NCBI RefSeq assembly: GCF_029436685.1
Contig: NZ_JAROCY010000020.1
Coordinates: 18,281-82,280, forward strand
Direction: 5' to 3'
Source: Novosphingobium cyanobacteriorum
GTDB taxonomy: Bacteria > Pseudomonadota > Alphaproteobacteria > Sphingomonadales > Sphingomonadaceae
DNA: 64,000 nt
Shown: positions 8,116 through 15,113 of the stretch, in pieces
How positions within the stretch are numbered: the stretch's first letter is position 1
Layout: each line of letters opens with the position of its first letter
Program-made: the position numbers and the translations under genes
Notes under the pieces: model-generated
The model's input: only the letters and a program-made list of their open reading frames with translations
Told to the model about the DNA's origin: nothing
Databases searched by the model: none

Positions 8116-9795
8116 TCAATCGCGCGGCGAAGGCAGGCGATCGGCCTTCTCTTCAGCCGTCGCGGTATTCGGCTTGGCCGAAGCATAGGCTGAAGGCGCG
8201 GCGTTCAACGGCTTCACCCGCGCCGCCATCGCCGCCAGTGCATCCAGCGCGTTGCGCGCCACCGGGCGCGCGGCGATGTTGTTCTCGGGGAGGTATGAAG
8301 CGTTGCCGCGCACTTCGGACGGCGCGGAAGCAGCCGTCGGGAGCGAAGCTTCGGCAACCTTGGCGGGCGCGGAGACCGGCCTGGCGACCGGCAATGCCGG
8401 CTTCAGCAGAACGGCATTGACCGCCGGTTCTGCCGTGGCCGTCCGCACAGTGGGTGCGCTTGCCTTGCTTGCCGCGATCACGGGCTTCGGCGCGGCAACC
8501 GGCTTGGCCACCACCGGTTGCGCAGCGACGGGCTTTACCGCCTCCGCCCGCGCAACCTTCACGGGCGTGACGGCAGGCTTGGCAAACGTGACCACGGGTG
8601 CCGGCGCCGCAGGCTTCGGCCTGGCTTCCAAGCTGGCCACTTTGGCCGGAACGCGCATCACCGGTGTCACAACGCGCTTGGCAAGGCGTGCAGGCGCTGG
8701 CGAGACACTTGCCGGCGTTGCTGCCTTGGCGATTGCAGGCTTGACGATTGCGGGCTTGATCGTCTCGGTCTTCGTCACCTTCTCAGGAGTGGCCTTCGCG
8801 ATCCTGACCACAGCAGGCTTGGCGACCACGACGGGTGGCGCAGTGCGCACAGCCGCAGGCGCTTGCGGGACCTTGGCGGAAACAGCGAGCTTCGCTGTCT
8901 GCACGCGCTTCACCGTCGGCAGCACAGCTTTCGACGCGGGAGCCGCCTTCGGCTCGACCATTGCGACCTTGGACTGGCGGGCCTGTTCGGCCGCCCGGAC
9001 CGGCGCAGCCTTCTCCACCAAGGCCACAGCCACGGGCTTGGTGGCTTCAGGAGCGACCTTTGCGGCAGGCACGGGCTGGGCCTGGGCCAACTGGGGCGCT
9101 GCGGGCGCGGCAATCGCTGGCTGGGCCGGTGGCGGCACCAGATCGGCGACCGCGGCAGGTGGCTCGGCATAGGCCCAGGCGGAAGCTGGCTGCCGCACGA
9201 TACGGCCTTGGTCGATCTGCTCTGCTGCCGGTTCGGCCGACGGCGGGATAGTGACAGGTCGGTCAGGCTTCGACGCAACCATGGCCAAAGCCGCCACAGG
9301 GTCTGTCTGAGCGGGTGCGGCAATGGTCGTGGTCTGGACGGAAGCAATTGCCGGCGCGGCTTCAATCGGAGCAGCCGGTTGGGAGACAGCCTCGGTTACA
9401 CGCGCAAACTGTGCCGCAAACGCGGGCACGGCGCCATCGGGCACGGCACGAGCCGCGTGCGCATCCGCACCGATGATGGCCGCGTGCGTACCTTCCGCCC
9501 CCGGATCAAGCACCGACAGTGCGGCGGCGGCGGCATGGGCTTCGGCGCTCGGCTTGCCCTTGCCGAAGGCAGGCACGGGCAGCGCGAACTGCCGCAGTCG
9601 CGGCTGACCTTCGCTGTCGTCGTCGTCCAGCGTGTCGCGCGCGGTCAGCTGGTCGGCTGCTCCGGTGCGCAACAGCAACCCTGCCCCGACCAGTACCGAG
9701 GCAAAACGCAGCGCGTGAAGCGCCAACCGGCGAACCCGGCGGGTGCCATGGAACGGGCCATCCATCGTGGCGATAGCCGTGGCCGACTCATCCAT
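8116..9795 (-). CDS. Ala/Pro/Lys-rich membrane-anchored hypothetical protein
   Basis: From ATG 9795 the protein has 559 residues (an upstream in-frame start at 9810 adds five). The N-terminal about 25 residues are polar and basic (RRVRRLALHALRF), followed by one hydrophobic segment (ASVLVGAGLLL). The rest is low-complexity Ala/Pro/Val with regularly spaced lysines (PAVVRIAKATPEKV, KPAIVKPAIAKAA), like histone-H1 or TonB-type linkers. No enzymatic domain is visible. A GGGGG run lies about 8 nt before ATG 9795. Overlapping plus-strand frames are also open because of the composition, but they lack a start with a membrane segment and look like shadows. Confidence 0.55.
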   Translation of the reverse strand: MDESATAIATMDGPFHGTRRVRRLALHALRFASVLVGAGLLLRTGAADQLTARDTLDDDDSEGQPRLRQFALPVPAFGKGKPSAEAHAAAAALSVLDPGAEGTHAAIIGADAHAARAVPDGAVPAFAAQFARVTEAVSQPAAPIEAAPAIASVQTTTIAAPAQTDPVAALAMVASKPDRPVTIPPSAEPAAEQIDQGRIVRQPASAWAYAEPPAAVADLVPPPAQPAIAAPAAPQLAQAQPVPAAKVAPEATKPVAVALVEKAAPVRAAEQARQSKVAMVEPKAAPASKAVLPTVKRVQTAKLAVSAKVPQAPAAVRTAPPVVVAKPAVVRIAKATPEKVTKTETIKPAIVKPAIAKAATPASVSPAPARLAKRVVTPVMRVPAKVASLEARPKPAAPAPVVTFAKPAVTPVKVARAEAVKPVAAQPVVAKPVAAPKPVIAASKASAPTVRTATAEPAVNAVLLKPALPVARPVSAPAKVAEASLPTAASAPSEVRGNASYLPENNIAARPVARNALDALAAMAARVKPLNAAPSAYASAKPNTATAEEKADRLPSPRD

Positions 9796-9815
9796 TGCGC
9801 ATGCCCCCAATGATC

Positions 9816-9846
9816 AACCGTTAACGTATAGGGCCAAACCGTTAAC
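9816..9846. promoter_or_regulatory. Paired AACCGTTAAC sites
   Basis: Two exact copies of AACCGTTAAC occur at 9816-9825 and 9837-9846. They are 21 bp apart, two helical turns, just upstream of the minus-strand gene starting at 9795. TTAAC is a CtrA-like half-site, but the spacing differs from the usual TTAA-N7-TTAA. Confidence 0.35.
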
Positions 9847-9905
9847 CCGCGCAATTGACGAGAGCATGTCAACTCGGTTCGAATCGGATTGTATCTGCAG
9901 GTAAA

Positions 9906-10526
9906 TCAGCCCCCATGCGCCTTGCTGCGCACGAACGCGCGGAGGGCCGCAATGTCCATGGCGGGGTCAAGCTGATGCTGAACTGCGGCGCCCAATTCGA
10001 AGCAGCCCAATACGGTGGCCGCCACCTCCACGTTCTCGACCGGGCGGATCGTGCCGTCCACCACGCCTTCGCGGATGCAATCGATCAGCTTCTGCCGCAC
10101 TTCCTCATGCCGTTTCAGGAAAAGATCGCGCTGGGGCAACAGGTTGGCGAGTGCGGCCGACAGCAGCACGTAATACGCCGATCCAATGCGATCACTCTCG
10201 ATGCCGGACAGGAATACGTCCAAGTAATCGACCAGCTTGGCACGCCCGCTGCGCGCGGATTCCAACCGTGTGCGCCACGCCTTCTCCAGCCGCGCGCTGA
10301 GCCACGCGATGACGGCCTCCATCAGCCCGTCCTTCGATCCGAAGCGCTGCGTCACCAGCCCCTTGCTATAGCCTGCTCGCTCGCTGATGCGGTCAAAAGT
10401 TGCGGCATTGTAGCCCTGCTCCACCAGGATTTCCGCCGCCGCGATCAGCAGGCCGCGCTCGGACCGGGCGCGGCGTTCCGCCTGCGTTCGGCGCAGCGGC
10501 TTCAGCGATTGGGCCAGGTCATCCAT
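9906..10526 (-). CDS. TetR/AcrR-family transcriptional regulator
   Basis: About 206 residues from ATG 10526 (an alternative start at 10577 adds 17). The N-terminal helix-turn-helix is clear: LLIAAAEILVEQGYNAATFDRISERAGYSKGLVTQRFGSKDGLMEAVI, about residues 24-71. The C-terminal ligand domain resembles the TetR_C_33 type and shows no specific ligand signature. It is divergent from a hotdog thioesterase gene (start 10679), with a 152-bp shared intergenic space, so it may control that neighbour and itself. Confidence 0.88.
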   Translation of the reverse strand: MDDLAQSLKPLRRTQAERRARSERGLLIAAAEILVEQGYNAATFDRISERAGYSKGLVTQRFGSKDGLMEAVIAWLSARLEKAWRTRLESARSGRAKLVDYLDVFLSGIESDRIGSAYYVLLSAALANLLPQRDLFLKRHEEVRQKLIDCIREGVVDGTIRPVENVEVAATVLGCFELGAAVQHQLDPAMDIAALRAFVRSKAHGG

Positions 10527-10678
10527 CTGCGCAACCAGAGTGCCATTCAATCCTCTTCCCGCGGCAGCACACGCCAATTCATCTCCAAATGCAACGGATT
10601 TTGCGCCGAGCCGCCCCTTTCACTTGACGTTCGCGTAAACCCGCGCCACCCGCGCCTGCGCCACTGGGAGTTCATCAC

Positions 10679-11152
10679 GTGCCTCACACCACCCTTCATG
10701 CCGATGCGCCGTTCAAAGGCCATCTTCAGCACATTGCCGAAGGGGAATGGGCCGATTGGTACACCTGGGGCAGCATCGATCCGTTTGAAGCCCTTGCGGG
10801 CCCGTTCTATTTGCGCAGGGACAGCGAGAAGGGCGGGATCCAGTGCGGCTTCAGACCTGCCGAGCAGAACCGCAACGGCCACGGCATGATCCACGGCGGC
10901 AGCCTGATGACCTTCGCGGATTTCTGCCTCTTTGCCATTGCCAGTTCGGCTGGCGAGGAAATCCATGGTGTCACCGTTACGATGAACAGCGAGTTCGTCG
11001 GCCCAGCGCAGGCGGGCCAGCTCCTGCTGGGGCATGGGGAAGTCGTGCGGAGCGGTGGCAGCCTTGTTTTCGTTCGCGGCACCATCACCGCCGATGGCAA
11101 CCCCGTCCTGGCTTTTTCGGGTACGATCAAGCGCATTCGCCCGCGCGCCTGA
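10679..11152 (+). CDS. PaaI-family hotdog thioesterase
   Basis: A 157-residue hotdog-fold protein with a GTG start. The thioesterase signature NGHGMIHGGSLMTFADFCLFAIA (about residues 66-88) is followed by VTVTMNSEFVGPAQAGQLLLGHGEVVRSGGSLVFVRGTI, as in PaaI/YdiI acyl-CoA thioesterases. It lies opposite a TetR regulator, which suggests ligand-responsive control of acyl-CoA turnover. The substrate cannot be told from sequence. Confidence 0.82.
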   Translation: MPHTTLHADAPFKGHLQHIAEGEWADWYTWGSIDPFEALAGPFYLRRDSEKGGIQCGFRPAEQNRNGHGMIHGGSLMTFADFCLFAIASSAGEEIHGVTVTMNSEFVGPAQAGQLLLGHGEVVRSGGSLVFVRGTITADGNPVLAFSGTIKRIRPRA

Positions 11153-11175
11153 TCTTAAGCGCGGGCTTCGGAAGC

Positions 11176-11475
11176 TCAGCCTGTCCGCGATCCGGTCATG
11201 GGAAAGCTGCCGAACATCCCGGCCTTTACCGTGCCGGAAATGCTGTCACCTTCCACGGTCGCGGTGCATTCCAGCGTGATCGGCATCGGGCTGGTCATCA
11301 TGCTGGTCCAGCTCAGGGTGTTGCCGCTTACCGCTCCATCGGTGATGTCCATCGATCCCATCGCGCCGGCATTGCTGCCGGTAAAGCGGTCGCCTTCCGC
11401 CACCACGGTCAGAGTTGAGGCCTGATCGCCCATCGGCGTTTTCGTCACGCATGTGTACTGGCCGGCTACCGACAT
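11176..11475 (-). CDS. Small conserved beta-rich hypothetical protein
   Basis: 99 residues from ATG 11475: MSVAGQYTCVTKTPMGDQAS, then alternating short hydrophobic and polar strands (STLTVVAEGDRFTGSNAGAMG, PMPITLECTATVEGDSISGTVKAGMFGSFPMTG). It has no signal peptide or membrane segment. The repeated G-x-x-x-G strand pattern suggests a small beta-barrel, and no function is assigned. It is convergent with the thioesterase gene (stop 24 bp away) and divergent from the antiporter at 11582. Confidence 0.6.
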   Translation of the reverse strand: MSVAGQYTCVTKTPMGDQASTLTVVAEGDRFTGSNAGAMGSMDITDGAVSGNTLSWTSMMTSPMPITLECTATVEGDSISGTVKAGMFGSFPMTGSRTG

Positions 11476-11581
11476 CGCTCTTCTCCCAAACCTTGGCTGG
11501 GCATCCTTCCGGCTGCCGTCATCGCCGTCAATGGGTGTTGCGCCGGTTGACGGCGGGCTGGCAGCGGGAGAGAAAGGGCGC

Positions 11582-13342
11582 GTGAACCCGGAAGCCTCCC
11601 CATCCATCGTGCACGACGGCTTCCTGCTGCTCGGCTTCGCCCTCGCCTTCGTGCTCGTTTTCCGCAGGCTCGGCCTCGGCGCAACCTTGGGCTATCTGCT
11701 TGCCGGCGCCGTGGTCGGACCTCAAGCGCTGCATCTGGTGGGTGAGGCCGAACAGAAGATGGGCATCGGCGAACTGGGCATCACCCTGCTGCTGTTCCTG
11801 GTGGGGCTTGAGCTGGAGCCGAAACGGCTCTGGGCCATGCGCAAGGACATACTGGGCCTCGGCCTGGCGCAGGTGGTCCTGTGCGGCATCGCTGTCGCGG
11901 GTGCCATCCTGCTGACCACCGGTTTTTCGCCGGCCGCAGCCTTGGCCCTCGGCATGCCGCTGGCGCTGTCGTCCACGGCGCAGGTCCTGCCGATGCTGCA
12001 ATCGTCGGGACGGATGAAGACGCGCTTTGGCGAGCGCGCCTTTTCCATCCTGCTGTTCCAGGACCTTTCGATCATCCCGATGATCACCATCGTCGCCGCG
12101 ATGAGCCGCAATCCTGCGGATGCCAGCGGACCTCCCGGCTGGTTGCTGGCGGTTGAAACCTTTGCCGCAATCGCCGCGTTGGTCTTTGCCGGGCGCTTTG
12201 TCATCCGGCCGCTGTTCCGCCTGATCGGCAACCTGGGCGAACGTGAAATGTTCGTGGTGGCGGCGCTGTTCACCGTGCTGGCAGCCGCCGGGCTAATGGA
12301 ATGGCTCGGCCTGTCGACTGCTCTGGGCGCCTTCATCGCCGGGGTGATGCTGGCGGATTCACCCTATCGGCATGAACTTGAAGCTGATGTCGAACCGTTC
12401 CGCTCGATCCTGCTCGGCCTGTTCTTCCTCACCGTGGGAATGATGCTGGATCTGGGCGCAATCGCCCGTGATCCGCTGTTCGTTGTCGGCATGGCGGCCA
12501 TGCTGATCGTGGTGAAGACCGGGGTCATCTTCCTCGTTGCGCGGCTGTTCGGCATGGGCTGGCGTCCCGCGCTGGCGCTTGGCCTGCTGCTCAGCCAGGG
12601 CGGCGAATTCGGTTTCGTGCTGTTCGCGCAGGCGCAGCACGCCTTCCTGATCGCGCCCGAAGCCGCCAGCCTGTTTGGTGCGGTGGTCACCCTGTCCATG
12701 GCGACCACGCCGTTCCTGATGATGGCCACCCGTCGCTTCCGCGAGGCTCCCGCCACCGCAGCCCAAAGTCGGGAAGAGCCCGGCGGCGGTGATTGCGCCA
12801 ACGCGCTGATCGTCGGCTACGGCCGTTTCGGGCAGGCCGTCGGTCAGGTCCTGCTCGCCGGCGGCATCCAGGTTACGCTGATCGATACCGATGTGGAAAT
12901 GATCGATGTCGCCGCCAACTTCGGCGCGAAGGTCTACTTCGGAGACGGCACCCGGCTGGACATGCTGCGCCAGGCAGGCGGCGCGGAAGCGGAAATGATC
13001 CTGTTCTGCATCGATGGTGATCAGATCGAACCGCCATTGCTGGAAGCGGTTCACGAAGCCTTTCCGCAGGCGGCGATCTATGTCCGCGCGTTTGACCGCA
13101 GGGCCCTGCTCAGGCTGGAATCCGGCCCGGCCGCACTGGTGGTGCGCGAAACGATGGAATCCGCCATCGCCATGGCTCGCGCCGCGCTCGACGGCGCCGG
13201 CCTTGGCCAGGAAGCGATCAACCGCGCCGAAGACGTGTTCCGCAAGCGCGACCGCGAACGGCTCGATGCACAGATCGAAAGCGGTGACATCCGCACTGCG
13301 CGCGATCGCATCATCACCGAGGCAATGGCACCACCGGCATAG
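11582..13342 (+). CDS. CPA2 monovalent cation:proton antiporter with TrkA-N (RCK) domain, KefB/KefC-like
   Basis: 586 residues from GTG 11582, preceded by GAGAAAGGG. The longer frame from 11453 overlaps the opposite gene and is less likely. About 12 membrane helices make up a Na_H_Exchanger domain (residues about 10-380: LGYLLAGAVVGPQAL, LLLFLVGLELEPKRLW, ALSSTAQVLPML, LSQGGEFGFVLFAQ). A cytoplasmic TrkA-N Rossmann domain follows (ALIVGYGRFGQAVGQVLL, GxGxxG near residue 410). The family exports K+ in exchange for H+ under electrophile or pH stress. No KefF/KefG partner is seen. Confidence 0.9.
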   Translation: MNPEASPSIVHDGFLLLGFALAFVLVFRRLGLGATLGYLLAGAVVGPQALHLVGEAEQKMGIGELGITLLLFLVGLELEPKRLWAMRKDILGLGLAQVVLCGIAVAGAILLTTGFSPAAALALGMPLALSSTAQVLPMLQSSGRMKTRFGERAFSILLFQDLSIIPMITIVAAMSRNPADASGPPGWLLAVETFAAIAALVFAGRFVIRPLFRLIGNLGEREMFVVAALFTVLAAAGLMEWLGLSTALGAFIAGVMLADSPYRHELEADVEPFRSILLGLFFLTVGMMLDLGAIARDPLFVVGMAAMLIVVKTGVIFLVARLFGMGWRPALALGLLLSQGGEFGFVLFAQAQHAFLIAPEAASLFGAVVTLSMATTPFLMMATRRFREAPATAAQSREEPGGGDCANALIVGYGRFGQAVGQVLLAGGIQVTLIDTDVEMIDVAANFGAKVYFGDGTRLDMLRQAGGAEAEMILFCIDGDQIEPPLLEAVHEAFPQAAIYVRAFDRRALLRLESGPAALVVRETMESAIAMARAALDGAGLGQEAINRAEDVFRKRDRERLDAQIESGDIRTARDRIITEAMAPPA

Positions 13343-13539
13343 CGTCCTGCGGTCGGCCGGGCCGGGCCGCCTTCCCCATTGCCACAGATCAAGCATCTGA
13401 ATTACTGATGCATTTCAGCTGCTAGCCAGGATGGATTCGACCCTCTGTTGCCAGCGGAGAAGCTGTGCCAAAGGAAGCCTCCCCGGGGCAGGATTCTCCG
13501 AATCTGCAGCGCGGCGGGACGTTCCTGATCCGCTTATCC

Positions 13540-13700
13540 ATGCACTTGCATCGAAAATACATGCACCTGCATCGTCCGATCGATGCAGGTGCATCGGCTT
13601 TCATGCAGCTGCATCGATTTTGCATGCACCTGCATCGATCAGCCCTTGCGGTTTGGTTAACGCCCTCCCCTGCGCTCTGCCGGAATTGATGCAGGTGCAT
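13540..13700. promoter_or_regulatory. Array of six TGCANNTGCA palindromes upstream of marR-type gene
   Basis: Cores lie at 13541-13550, 13562-13571, 13584-13593, 13604-13613, 13625-13634 and 13690-13699. The extended consensus is ATGCACCTGCATCG, and copies three and six are in reverse orientation. Centre-to-centre distances are 21, 22, 20, 21 and 65 bp, so the first five sit on one face of the helix. The last copy ends 23 bp before the MarR start codon. The array occupies most of the 381-bp gene-free stretch 13343-13723; nothing else is recognisable there. Confidence 0.75.
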
Positions 13701-13723
13701 GGCTCGCGGTATCGCTTCGCGCC

Positions 13724-14149
13724 ATGAACAAGCCCGCTGCCATAACCGTCCTTGCTTGGGATCGCCTGATGAACGCAGGCACCGCCGCGCTGCGCGCCGC
13801 CCGCGCCGAACTGAAGCGCGCCGGCATGCCACCGCTGGAATGGTACGATCTGCTGCTGGAAATCGAACGCCGCGGCCCCAGCCGCCCGCGTGATCTGCAG
13901 CGCTGGCTGGACATGGCGCAGTATACCCTTTCCCGTACGCTGGATCGCATGGAAAAGCGCGGATTGGTGCGGATTTCCGCCTGCCCTGGCGATGGCCGCG
14001 GTCAGGTGGTTGAACTGACCGAGCTTGGCGTTGCAGAGCGCGCGCGGATGTGGCCCGCCTATGCCAACGCCATCCACGGCGTGATCGAACAGCGACTCGA
14101 TGATGGGGAACGTGTCGCCCTTGCCGGACTGCTCGCCCGTGTGGCTTGA
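13724..14149 (+). CDS. MarR-family winged-helix regulator
   Basis: 141 residues. The winged helix-turn-helix is visible as PLEWYDLLLEIERRGPSRPRDLQRWLDMAQYTLSRTLDRMEKRGLVRISACPGDGRGQVVELTELG (about residues 37-105). Amphipathic dimerisation helices occur at both ends. It is a solitary gene with a six-site palindrome array in its upstream region, which points to autoregulation. No efflux pump or enzyme gene adjoins it on the same strand, so its other targets are unknown. Confidence 0.85.
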   Translation: MNKPAAITVLAWDRLMNAGTAALRAARAELKRAGMPPLEWYDLLLEIERRGPSRPRDLQRWLDMAQYTLSRTLDRMEKRGLVRISACPGDGRGQVVELTELGVAERARMWPAYANAIHGVIEQRLDDGERVALAGLLARVA

Positions 14150-14174
14150 ACTCCTTCTGGCGCTTGCCCGGGCC

Positions 14175-15113
14175 TTATGGCCCCGGCGTGACATCCAGCG
14201 TGATCACGTCGCTATAGGTTCCGGCAAGCTTTCCGGTCGGCAGCCCTTCGGGCAGCGTCAGCATGAAGTTGATGTCACGCCCCTGCACGCCCGCGCGCTG
14301 GGTGGAAACGGTGCTGCCGCCGGGCACGATCCTGCGGTCCCAGAAGAACATGTTGAACGGGATCGTGGCGTAGGACGGCCACGGCTGTGGCGTGCCTTCG
14401 CGCACCATCCTGCCGCCGTTCTGGGTATTGGCCGAAACGTTCAGCGTGCTCGTGCTGCGCACGTTGATCATGATCGTCTGGCGTGTGGTGGTAAAGTTGC
14501 CAAAGTCGATCACCGAAGGCCGCGCGGTGACGATGGTCGCCATGCGCGGGATCGGCACGGTCAACGTCAGGTTTGCGGGAACCAGCAGATCCTGCGCGGT
14601 CACCGTGCCTTGCTGGTTAAGGCACTGGATCGAATACAGGAATGGCTGATTGAAAGTGCGCCCGCCGATGTAGTCCGCCACCGGGCCACTATTGCCGAAA
14701 AGGCGCACGCGGGCATTGATCGAGATCGACGTGGTGGGCGCGCCACTGATCGGGCGAACTGCGGCATTCGCTGCGCTGATCACGGTGTTGCGCGAAAAGG
14801 CGATCAGCGCCCCACTGGCGTTGTCGGCAATTTCATAGCGCATCGCCGGGGCAAGCGAGACCACGATCGGCGGTGCCGGCGTATCGATATCATGCAGGAT
14901 CACCCGCACCCCGCGGGTCGAAGCGCTCACCCGCTGCACCGTCAGCGTCAGCGGCAGGTCCTGCGCCTGTCCGTCCAGCGGGCTCCACGAAGAGAAGAGC
15001 AGGGTGCCCGGCGAAGCGGTTACCGTGCCGCAGGCCGCAGCCGATGCCTGGGCCGGAGCGAACAGGACCGCGCCTGCTCCGGCCATAAGCGCCATGATCA
15101 GCTTCCTCGTCAT
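14175..15113 (-). CDS. Csu-like pilus tip/adhesin subunit (spore coat U domain)
   Basis: 312 residues with a signal peptide (MTRKLIMALMAGAGAVLFAP...ASA). Two tandem immunoglobulin-like spore-coat-U domains follow: one begins CGTVTASPGTLLFSSWSPLDGQ, the second begins near IVTARPSVIDFGNFTTTRQT. This two-domain layout and last position in the operon match CsuE, the tip adhesin of archaic chaperone-usher pili. The start overlaps the usher stop by four bases. Confidence 0.8.
   Translation of the reverse strand: MTRKLIMALMAGAGAVLFAPAQASAAACGTVTASPGTLLFSSWSPLDGQAQDLPLTLTVQRVSASTRGVRVILHDIDTPAPPIVVSLAPAMRYEIADNASGALIAFSRNTVISAANAAVRPISGAPTTSISINARVRLFGNSGPVADYIGGRTFNQPFLYSIQCLNQQGTVTAQDLLVPANLTLTVPIPRMATIVTARPSVIDFGNFTTTRQTIMINVRSTSTLNVSANTQNGGRMVREGTPQPWPSYATIPFNMFFWDRRIVPGGSTVSTQRAGVQGRDINFMLTLPEGLPTGKLAGTYSDVITLDVTPGP

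Noticed and set aside
8252..9813. Gly/Ala-rich plus-strand frames opposite the Ala/Pro-rich protein gene
   Set aside because: Repetitive composition opens several frames. Only the minus strand offers a start, ribosome-binding site, membrane segment and downstream hairpin in consistent order.
11453..11581. Upstream extension of the antiporter to 11453
   Set aside because: It would overlap the opposite small gene (start 11475). The GTG at 11582 has a good ribosome-binding site and precedes the first helix.
13540..13700. CRISPR-like array
   Set aside because: The units are 10-14 bp palindromes in both orientations with 7-11 bp spacers, far from CRISPR dimensions, and no cas genes are near.
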